59,642 nt of DNA from NCBI GenBank assembly GCA_030430205.1, contig JAUIGE010000038.1:1-59642 (forward strand), written 5' to 3'. The translations under genes were made by a program, and so were the position numbers. Under the pieces are notes generated by a model. That model did no database searches. It was not told where the DNA came from and saw only the letters and a list, made by a program, of their open reading frames with translations. Shown piece by piece: positions 35,262 through 47,200 of this stretch (its first letter is position 1; the number at the start of each line of letters is the position of its first letter). Source of the DNA: Bacteroidia bacterium. GTDB taxonomy: Bacteria; Bacteroidota; Bacteroidia; J057.

Positions 35262-38200
35262 TTATCTAGGTACGTGTGTGCGCTTAAAATAATTTCTCAT
35301 GGAACGAGCCACATCGAGTGAGTTTATCACTCCATCCAGGTTGACATCGGTAATGAAAGCACCACTGTTAAAATACTGCGTCATCACCTGACCAAGGTCC
35401 AGAGAGTTTACTTGTCCATCGCCTGTCGCGTCTCCTTCGTAGAGCAGACTGATGCCTCCAGGAATCAAAACTGCTGCCTGATTGGGTACGGTCAGATCCT
35501 GATATACAGCAGTCATACCTTCGGTGAAGTCATGGAAATATACATTTCCAAACTTCTGCAAAGGTTGGGCTGACATCACTGGAAGGTGATTCCAGTTGTA
35601 TACTACCAGGTATGCGCTACTGATGCCCTGCGGCATCTCCATCAGGCTGTGGCCATCTGGCTGGACGATTTGTCCACGCTGAAGCAACAGGCCTGCCTGG
35701 CGAGAGAGAATGATGCGGGCATCATTAACATCCCTCAGTTCTACCAATACCCAGTCTACAATGGAGTCAGGTGCTTGTGTGCCTATCGTTTCTGTACCGG
35801 AATAGTTCCAGGGAGAAGCGCTGAAAGGCTGGGAAGCTGACAATACACCCTGCGACTTTAAATCTGCACGCATGATGTCATTTGCCTGATCATATGGACC
35901 TTGCAGCAAGGCAAGTGCTCCTAATTGTGGTGCGATAGGCAGGATGCTGTGGTTCACGCAATTGTCTAGGTTGACGTTGAAGTCCCCTGTACCTGTGTTT
36001 CCCGTAGCTTTTTCCACAAAGCGGAACCATCCACCCAGGCCATAGTCAGTGGTCTTGGCGTTCGCGCCATCCCCCAACTGGAAACCGAATTTTCGGTTGA
36101 TGGGTTCGTGACTGAGACACATGGTGTCTCCGGCCAGGCTGCCTTTACCTATCAGTCTGCTGTGCAGGCTGTCGACCTGAAGGAACTCCCAACTCATAGA
36201 AGGTCCGTTCTCCGGCGCTTTCACTTCATGTCCCAAAGCTGTCCACTGTCCCCAGTCACGCTTGTCTATCAGACGCAGTTCTACGCAGTAGCGGAGGCTG
36301 GCGTCAGCATGGTTGACCACGGTACCGGTCAGTCTTGCAGTACCATTGACATAGGTAGTGAACTCACCGCCATTGGCGTCAAAGTTCCAGCGTGGGTTGA
36401 CGCCTGGATGGGCTCCTGAAGTAAAGATCATGGCAAATCCATTTGGCATAAACTCCTCAGCCTCACATACTTTCAGCTTTTCAGGAAGCACACCAGCGTC
36501 AGGGCTGCGGTCGCTCTGGCCTGGGGCCAGATGGATACATGCGGTTTGTCCATTGCTACCCGCATCACTATCCGAGCCATCGGTTCCCTGATCCGCCACC
36601 GTAAATTCATAGCCAGCTGGAATGTCTTTAAAGACAAGGTAATAATCACCACCAGGCAGGTTGCTAAAGAGATAGCTGCCATCAGCTGCAGTGAGCTGCT
36701 GTGTGATAGAGTCACCATTACAATTGTGCAGGACTACTCTCACACCAATCACTGGAGGTTCATCGCTGTCCTGCTGGCCATCTTCGTCTATGTCTTCCCA
36801 GACATAATCTCCCAATTCTGCCGTTGGCGGGATAATCCCTGCATCCAGTGTGCGATTTTCATCGCCCTGATTGAGGTGGATACAAGCGGTTTGACCGCTG
36901 GCATCTGCATCACTGTCTTCACCGTCAGTTGTAGCGTCCTGTGGACTAAAACCATAACCGGTTGGCAGGTCTTTGAAAACCACATAGTAGTCCCCAGGGG
37001 CTAGTTCCTCAAAGAGGAATACGCCATTTACATCAGTGAACTGCTGATCTATAGAGTCACCAGCACAGTTGTAGACAACCACCCGCACATGAGGGACGCC
37101 AGTTTCTGAAGGATCTTGCTCGCCATCCTTGTCATCGTCTTCCCAGACCTTATCACCCAGGGAAGCTTGTGGGAAATAGATACCTACATCGAGAATGCTG
37201 TTATCCTCGCGAGGAGCTAAATAGACACAGGGGATGATGCCATTGGCATCGGCATCCGAGTCCAGGGTGTCATTGACACCTGCTGCATTTTGGGGACTAA
37301 ATAGCCACTCCGAACCGGGGAGGTTGACAAATTGCATATAGTAATTGCCAGAGCTAAGGGCCTCAAAAAGATATGCACCATCAATTGCAGTATAGGTTTC
37401 CCCTACTGAGTCACCGGCACAGGTGTACAAAATAACTTTAACACCCGGTACACCTGGTTCGTTGGCTTCTCTGGCTCCATTTCCATTGTGGTCTTCCCAA
37501 ACACGGCACCCCAATATTCCCGCAGGCTCATAGATACCGGCGTCCCAATTCTCATCATTTTCATCAGGATCAAGGGTAGTAACCGGCGTTTTACCTGTGG
37601 TGGGATCAGCGTCAGAGTCCTTGCTGTCATCACCTCCTTCGTCTTGTGGACTAAAGATAAAACCATTGGGTAAGGTACTGAATTCCAGGTAGTAATCACC
37701 AGGCTCCAACTCATCGAACAGGTATTTTCCCTGAACAGTGGTCGTTCGCTGATCTACATAGGTGCCGTCACCTTTATAGAGTTTCACGGTTACCCCTGCG
37801 ATACCATTTTCCCCTACATCCTGTACGCCATCTTCATCCAGATCATACCATACACAGTCACTGATACTTGCCAATGGCTTATATATACCAGCATCTACCG
37901 TTTCATCATCTTCGCCTGGATCGAGATGTGTACAAGCCGTCTGGCCGTTTACATCTGCATCAGAATCCAGGGCGTCATTACTGGCGGCATCTTTAGGAGA
38001 GAATACATAGTCAGAAGGTATGTCCTTAAAGATTACATAGTAATCCCCTGGTGTCAGCCCATCGAAATTGTATTCACCAGTATTGTCCGTAAATGTCTGA
38101 TCCAGAGAATCGCCATTGCAGGTATGCAATACCACCCTGATACCTGAAACACCTGTTTCTGTTGGGTCCTGGATACCGTCTTCATCCTCGTCTTCGAAGA

Positions 38201-41200
38201 CTTTATTACCCAGGCTGGCTTTGGGCATGTAAATACCCAGGTCCCAGGTTGGGTCATCTTCATTAGGAGAAAGAAGGGTGGTATCTGTCTTCCAGTTGGC
38301 TGGATTGACATCTGAGTCAGCTGCCGGATCACTACCCGCATTCTTCTGGGTGATGACATAGCCAGCAGGAATTTGGAAAAATTCCAGGTAATAGTCTCCA
38401 GGAGGAACTTCGGAGAAGTAGTAACGACCCGCAGGATCAGTCTGAACTGTATCCAAATACCCAATGCTGGTATTGACGCGTGTGAGCACAACAAATAGCC
38501 CTGCTACCCCTGGCTCGCCGGGATCCTGGATACCATTTTCATTCAAATCTTCCCACACCTTGTCCCCTATGCTCGCTTTTGGCAAATAAATACCTGCGTC
38601 CACATCTCTCTCATCTTCCTTTGGATCAAGATGAATACAATCTGTCTGACCATTCGGATTTACATCACTATCGTTCACATCGTCATTTCCTAAGTTGTCT
38701 TTTGGGCTAAAATCCCAGAAAACAGGAAGGTCACGGAATGCTACATAGTAATCTCCGGGGGTTAACTCATCGAAGAGGTAAAATCCTTGTGCATTGGTGG
38801 TGGTCTCATCTATAGAATCACCTGCACAATTGTACAGCACAACCCTGATTCCTGGCTTGCCAGGCTCATTGGGGCCTTGTTTTCCGTCTTCATCCACATC
38901 ATGCCAGACTTTATTGCCCAGACTTGCTTTGGGTAGATAAATACCTGCATCCCAGTTGAGGTCTTCCTCATGAGGATCAAGATGTGTACAGACAGTACGT
39001 CCTGTGGCGGGATTTACATCGGAATCATGGCTATCCGTTGTCCAGTTGCCTGCATCCTGTGGTGAGAATACATAGCCAGCAGGAATATTGCGAAATTCCA
39101 CATAATAGCTTCCGGGATCCCATTCTTCAAACAGATAACGGCCTAATGCATCTGTAGTATCTGAAGCCAGGGAGTCTCCTGCACAGTTGTGCAGCACCAC
39201 GATGACCCCTTCTACTGGCGGCTCGCCATTTTCCTGGTAGCCGTCTTCATCCAGGTCTTCCCACACATGATCACCTATATTGGCGGTAGGTAGGTAGATG
39301 CCTGCATCCCATCTCATGTCGACCTCTTCAGGCTCAATCATGGTAATGGAGGTAGCAAAGGTCAGATCGAGTGCATCACTGTCAATGGAATCATTGGGAC
39401 CCATATTGGTGGAGGTCACTTCATAGTACTGTGGGAAATTCCCAAAAGTGACTGAATACTCTCTACATGGGGCCAATTCTTCAAAGAAATATTTTCCATT
39501 GGCATCTGTTGTATCGATAGCAATCAGAATATTATTCTGAGGAGGAGGGCCTCCGAGCCATTGGTACAAACGGACAATCATGCCTTCCACAGGCGGTTCA
39601 ATGGAAGGATCTCCCTGGTAGCCGTCATGGTTGACGTCATCCCATGCATAATCCCCATAATAACCCGGCATCACAAAGCCGAAGTCTACGGCCATATTTG
39701 CATTGTCATCATCTGCTACGCCATCTTCATCCAATGGATGCAGCGGGTCTTCATTTTCGGGCTCGTTATCATCCAACAGATTGATAGAGCCGGAATAGAT
39801 CCCCAGCGTACGGCGAGCTTTGTTATCGATGCCGTTGTCATTGTTATCGAAATCCAGGTTAGGATCGCTCTCAGTAACAGTAGAGCTGATCATGCTGTCC
39901 AATGGAGCGCCTGGACCAAAGTTGGAAGGCTTTACCCAAACAACATAATTACCTTCAATCAGGTAGTCGAAGAGGTAGAATCCTCCATCAGCTGTAATAT
40001 CTGTCAGGATAGGCGTATTGCTATCCGGTTCACCGTCCTGGTTGTTGTCATAGTAAACACAGAGTTCTACGCCATCAATTCCACTTTCAGTTGTAGGATC
40101 ATAGGCCCCATTGTTACCATGGCCGATATTACACGGACCATTGTCCTCCCATACAAAATTGCCAATGGAGAGCGGGTTCCAGATCCCCAAATCAATGAAA
40201 CGGTCCTCAGAGTTACCCTGAGCATTATTTACATTGGGTTCATTGCCTGGATCGAGTGAAATCAATTGGGTACAAATACGGGCTCCCCCTACTGCAGGAA
40301 TATTCTGCTGCTCGCCATTGTCATCATTGTTGACGACAAGCGTCTCGGGATCTGGAGCAGGCTCAAAAGGTCCTGTGGCACTACCGACCGTACCTGTGGA
40401 GCTGATATAGGTATCAAAATCACCCACGGGTGTCAGGATAATATAGTAGTTGCCTTCGGGAAGATGACGGAAACGGTAGGTTCCATTTGCAGCAGTCAAA
40501 TGCTCTCCTGCATTGTCATCCGCTGTACCCAGGCGACCATCTGGTCCTACATTGATTTTGGTGTTTTTATCAGCTGCATACAACTCCATGACCATGCCCG
40601 GCACACGTGGTTCACCACTGTCAAAAGACCCATTGTTGTTGGTGTCATCCCAAACCAGGTTACCCAAACCACCGGTGTAGAAACCGAAGTCTACTGTCAC
40701 ATTGGATTGGTTATCTGGTGTGGTTGGATCGGGGCGACCTGCAGTAGGATGGCTTCCTTCCAGCGTTGGCTCTCCGTCACCGAGGGTGACGAGGGCACTT
40801 GCGACTGAGCCATCAAAGGCTCCTCCGAGCTGGAAAAATCCATTATCATCACTGTCAGATGCATTTGCATCAGGATCGGGAGCCGCTGTCTCCTGCTGGT
40901 TGCCATTGTTATCTATGCTTGTTCCAGAGCTATAATAGCCCCAAAGTGTACCCGCAGCACCAAAGTTCGCAGCAGTAATCACTGCGCGGTATTGGAAAGC
41001 CGGGGCCAGGTAGCGGAACAAATAGTTACCACCAGACTGAGTAGAGTCACGATAAACGAATGCACCATTGTTATCAAACAATTCTACCTCTACGCCGTCG
41101 ACACCTACCTCTGTGGTTTGGCGATCAGCAGAGTTATCCGTGTCAAAGAAGACCACATTACCCAAAGAATGTACCCGGTAAATAGCCAGGTCAACCGTTG

Positions 41201-44200
41201 GGTCAAAGCTGGTCCCATCAGCATGTGTCAACACATTGTTTGTATTGGCTCCGGCATCCCCTGGATTCAGGGTGACAGGGAGCGTAGCTACCTCACCCGG
41301 ATTTAGGGGATCAGTTGCCTGAATGCTGGTCGTACCATTGTCATCATTGTTTACATTGTCTCCGCCACCATTGTCAGCATCAGGCGCAGGCTCCTCATAA
41401 GGACCTGTTCTGTGACCGTTGATACCAGAAGAACTCACATAGCCTACTGGCAATTCCAGCTTGATGACATACTCCCCTGCAGGAAGTCCGTCGAAACGGA
41501 AGCTACCCGAAGCTGAAGTCACAGGGTTGGTAGGTCCATCATCTGATGTACCCAAGATACCATCTGGTCCAACAGGAATAGCTGTTACCCCATCTGCTGC
41601 GCAGATTTTGATGGTTGCCCCACCAGGATAGCCTCCTTCGGCTCCCGTGATGGTACCGCTGTTGTCATTGTCATCAAAAACGAGGTCACCAATAGCTGTT
41701 TTATAAAAGCCAAAGTCGACGGTATAGTTAGACTGGCGATCAGGTGTATCTTCTGCTTTGCCAGCTTCCCGTGGGCTTTCATTTACCGCTTCTTCTCCGG
41801 CAGGTAAAGGCCAATCCAGGGTGATAGCGGGCGACACAACTGCTCCGAAGAAAGGATCCAAAGGATTCACATTCAGCGCGCCATTATCGTCTCCATCTAT
41901 GTTCAGGTCTGGCGATGCAGGCGTCGTTTCAGAACGGACAAAACTGCCATTTACACTTGTACCTGAACTGTGGTGGCTGCGAAGTACGCCTGTGGCAGGA
42001 TCAAAGTTATCTGCGATCAGCACAACCACATAGACATCCGGACGCAGTCCGGCGAAGCAGTAGAATCCGCCATTGGCGGTGGTAGCAGTATCCAGGGCGG
42101 TTCCCGTTGGTTTTCCCTGACCATTAGCGTAATACAGCTCAACAGTAATCCCATCTACCCCTTGCTCTCCTGCTGTCAGGCTGGAGCTGTTGTCGGTATC
42201 ATAGTAGACCATATTACCCAAAGAGAAGGTCGGGAAGAGCGCAAAATCAACGCTGGGATCTTTAGTAGTCCCGTCATTATCGTTGACTTCATTGTTGTTT
42301 TGCGCACCCAAAGCACCGGGATCCAGGCTTACAGCCAGGCTGGTTGCCAGGGTATCGCCAGCGATGATTTCTTCGCTGCCATTGTCATCGTCTTCCTCAT
42401 TATCATCGGGATCAGGGGCTGCTTCATAAGGTCCGGTAGGCTGGGCATTGTTTCCGGTAGAAGTAGCGTAGCCTGCGGGCACGCTTACCTTGACGATATA
42501 TTCGCCTTTGGCGAGACCGCTAAAGCAATATTGTCCGCGGGTAGCGGCTGAATTGCTTGTGAGCATAGGCGCATTGCCGTCATCGGCACTTCCCAGGATG
42601 CCGTCAGGGCCGGCAGGAATCTGGGTGCTGCCATCGGCAGCATATAGACGTACCTCTACATTACCGAGCCCTTGCTCGGTCAGTTGGCGTTCGCCATTGT
42701 TATCTAGATCCTCGAAGACTACATCTCCAATCAATCCTTTGTAGAAACCAAAGTCAACGGTATAATTGCCTTGAATATCGGGAGAAGGATCCTGGCCCGG
42801 CAGGTTATAGCCTGGTGTGGCTGGCTCGAGAAGTGGCTCATCTGCATTCAGGCTAAATACAGGCGATGCGACCCCGCCATTGTGTATGCCAGCTGTAGCC
42901 AAAGCACCATTGTCATCCCCATCTGTTACATTTCCATCAGGATCAACCGCGGCCGTTTCACTCCGTACACCGCTGCCATTGATGCTAGTGCCTGTACTGT
43001 GGTAGCAGGCAAGCTGGCCCGTGGGGACGAAGTTTGTGGCAGGAAGTACTACATAGTAGTCACCCGGCTGAAGGAATGGGAATAGGTAATACCCATTATT
43101 GGCTGTAGCGGTCGTTTTCACGATAGCATTTGTGGTGGCATTGTACAACTGTACAGTAACACCATCAGCACCCTGCTCACCCATATCAAAGCTGTTGGAA
43201 TTGTCTGTGTCATAATAGACATGGTTTCCTACAGAATGCATCTGATATAAAGCAAAATCAACGGTAGCATCTTTGGTTTCACCTGTAGCATTGTCAACAG
43301 TATTGTTGACTTTAGCGCCATTCCCGGCCTGAAGGCTAACGGCATTAGTTACTACCAGACCTGTGTTGCCTGCGATTCCGGTGGTACCGTTGTCGTCATT
43401 GTTGATATTGTCATCAGGGTCTGGAGCAGGCTCATAGGTACCTGTGGCAGATCCATTGGTACCGGAAGATGAGGTATAGCCGTAAGGTGTGGTAAGCTTG
43501 ATGACATAGTCACCTTCTGCCAGGCCATTGAAGCAATATTCTCCCAAACTCGCCGCCAGGCTACTCGTCAACATGCCGCCTGTGGCGTCATCATTGGTGC
43601 CGAGTATACCGTCGGGACCGACGGGAATCTCTGTGATGCCATTGGCAGCAAAAAGTCGAACCTGTACGTTGCCAAAACCACCTTCATTGACATTGTCAAA
43701 CAGACCGTCATTGCTCTCATGGTCTATCCAGACAAGGTTACCTACCGCTGCGCGGTAGAAGCCAAAGTCTATGGTCTCATTGGTCAGTTGATCCACTGCC
43801 ACGACACCTCCGACACAGATGTTAGATGGGTCTGTTTCACTGATAGGTTCACCAACGGTAGGGTCAAGCGTAATCACACCTGAGCGAACTGCCCCATTAA
43901 ATGGGCCGCTCAGGACCTTGGTCCCATTGTCATCATTGTCATCCTGATCTACATTAGGAGCAGGCGCGGGAATTTCTGTCAAAACACCACTTCCATTCAT
44001 CGTTGTAAGTGAACTATGATAGCCTTCCAGTCCTCCTCCACTGCTGAAATTGGAGGCAGGAATAAGCACTACATAATCGTCAGGGGTAAGGAATGGAAAG
44101 AGGTAATAGCCTCCGCCACAGGTAATCAATTCATCAACAAAAGTTGCAGGGTTACCAGCGATATCCGCTTCATAGAGTTGGACGGTTACCCCATTGGGCC

Positions 44201-47200
44201 CTTGTTCTCCCGGGTCAAGGATACCGTTGTTATTGGTATCAAACCAGATACGGTTTCCGATCGCCATCCCTCTTGACATACCAAAGTCGATGCTTGGATC
44301 TTTCCCGTTGGTATTGCCACCGGCTGTGGTTCCGGATTCGTCACCAACGATCAACTGAATCCCTTCGCTTACGATTGGTAGAGGTGGCGTTGAGATAAAA
44401 TCCTGGTTACCATTGTCATCGGTATTATCACCATCATCTCCCCCATTTCCTATCGTACCAAAGGCTCCGGCATAGGTTCCGCCAGGACCAAAGACCTGGC
44501 CAGCATTCCAGTTGCTGGAAAGTAAAGCTACCCGGTAGGTACCGGGAGGCAGGTTGCCAAAGCAATAATTTCCGCTGCCATTGGTATTTTGGTTTGCAAC
44601 AGGATTGCCATTTACATCTACTGCTGTGACGTAAGTAGCAGCAGGTGTCAGCAGCTGAAGGCTGACCGCAACACTGGAGATACCCGGCTCATTGGGCAGG
44701 CCATCCTGTGTTCCGTCTACATTTTCATCGTACCAAACGAGGTCACCGATCTCAACAGGACTGTAGAAACCGAAGTCTACTGTCAGGTTGCTATTTGCAT
44801 CCGAAGTGCCATGGTTGTCATTGCCGGCTGCACCGTTTTGGGTAGGTGTTTCACTTAATGGCTCGGGATCAATCCCGCCGAGGGTGACCACACTGCTTCT
44901 GACACCATGGGTGGCAAAAGCTCCTGGATAGCCGGTATCACCATTGTCCAGACCGTTGTCGTCCTGATCCATGTCACTATCTGCGTTTGCATTGTCATTG
45001 GGGCCATTGCTGGGATACATGCCACTCAGGCCTCCGCTAAAGTTACTCGCTGCTACACGCACGCGATAGCTGCCCGCTGCCAGACCATAGAATTGGTAAA
45101 AACCATTCGCATCGGTTGTGGTGGTATAAGGGCTAGAAGTGCCCGGCTGATTAACCGGATTGCCTGCGGCATTCAACAATTGCAATGTCACATTTGGAAT
45201 ACCAGGAGTTGCTCCATCCAAAACTGTAACATTTCCGCTTCCATCAGCATCTAACCAAACATAGTTCCCCAAACTATAGCCCTGAAAACCCAGGTCAACA
45301 GTTTTGTTACTGCTGGTTCCATCTCCATCTGCAGCTGTGTTTGGCTCATCGCCAACGATCAAGCTGACAGGAGAAGTCTCTACAAAACCCGAAAGCGGGT
45401 TATCAAATGCATTGTTGTCATCATTGCTCGCATTTCCATCTGGATCACCTCCGTTTGTAGTTGGAGATTCATAGCCAGAAGTATTGCCTACAACTCGTAC
45501 AATATACTCCCCAGGAGGCAGGTTTTGAAAACAATACTGTCCTGTACCCGATGTGGTGATATCGATAATGGTTCCCCCATTTACATCGGTAGCCTGGACG
45601 TAAGTTCCTGTACCATTGTTGACCAGCAATTTCAGGGTAACCCCTCCAATAGTGGGCTCTGTCCCTGAATTTTGGGTTCCATCCCCATCTGTATCAACAA
45701 ATACAATATCACCAAGAGATACCGGTGTATACAAGCCAAAGTCTACGGTTTGATTGGAACGGCCATCTACGAGATTCGTTCCATCTTCACCAGCAGTTGT
45801 TGCTGGCGGAATGGGGACTTCATTCGTAGGTTCTACATCCTCAGGTCCTATTGTTACCACCCCACTTAAGATTCCGTTTGCTGAAGGTGAGCCTGGATAG
45901 CCAGCATCACCTGGATCAAGTCCATTATCATTCTGGTCACCATCACTATTTGGGTTATCCTCTTCATTTATACCAGTAGAAGAATAATGATTGGCCAAAG
46001 CTCCACTAAATTGCACGGTGGTAAGTCGCACGCGGTAGTTTCCTGCAGGAATACCTTCAAACAAATAGAAGCCGTTGGCATCTGTAGTCACGGTACTTTG
46101 CACACCGGGTGTACCGGGGTCAAGGTCAACCGGATTAAGGCTCGGCGAGGATAATAACTGTACCGTTACCCCAGAGATACCAGGAGAAACGCCATCAGCG
46201 GCGTTTACATGGCCACTATTATCCGCATCAAACCAAACATAGTTACCCAGGTTATAGCCTACTACTCCAAAGTCAATTGACAATTCTGTGCTGGGGTTGC
46301 TGTCTCCATCATCAATAGGCTCCTGGCCTCCCCGCAAGTCAATATTTTGACTGACGATCTGATTCGGAATATGAACGCCATCTTGATCACCATTGTCGTC
46401 TGAGTTATCCTGTGTGTCACCTCCATCGCCACTAGTTCCTTCAAAACCGGAATACAATCCTGTAGGTGAGAAAGGACCTGTTATCCAGTTACTACCAATA
46501 ATGACAATCCTGTAGATACTATCCGGCAATAACTCAAAGAGGTAGTTACCGTTTGCATCAGTCGTCTGGTTAGGCACCAGAACTTCATTGATGTCCGTAG
46601 CATCTACGTAGCTATTGGAAGCTGTGACATACATTTGAAGTTTTAGCTCTACTCCTGCAATGCCTGGCTCTCCAGGATCCTGGCTTCCATTTCCATTATA
46701 GTCTAACCAAACGAGGTTACCTAATGAGTTGAAAGGGCCGAAGCCGCCATCCAGTGTATGGTCTACTTTCCCATTTTTAGGTGTAGTAAAGGAGATAAAA
46801 GGCAATCCCCCAAACATGGTAGACATGGTATCCAGGTCTGAATCGATATGAGCTAAAGTCGTATTTTTGGGAGAAATGACCAGGGAATCAAAAAGTACAC
46901 CTCTGCTGTCCACTTGTCCACCCGTTCCGAATACGACAAAATAAGAGGTAACTGCTTCAATCTCAGGATTTCCAGATACCAGATTCTCACTGGAAAAGTA
47001 ATATTGCCCTTCAGGTCCTGTGATAGTTGTGGAAATTAAACTCTTACTCGCATTGTAAAGGGAAACGTTTACCCCTGGCAATGGCAATTCACATGGATCC
47101 TGCACACCGTTGCGGTTTCTATCCCACCAGATGTAGTTACCGATCTCGATTTTCTCGAGGGTATCACAAAGCATCTCGAGGTCACCCAGGCCGCCACCTT

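Noticed and set aside
39561-42551. Several 100-230 codon plus-strand ORFs opposite the giant gene
   Set aside because: Open antisense frames arise from the biased Asp/Gly/Asn codons of the repeats; none has a family match.
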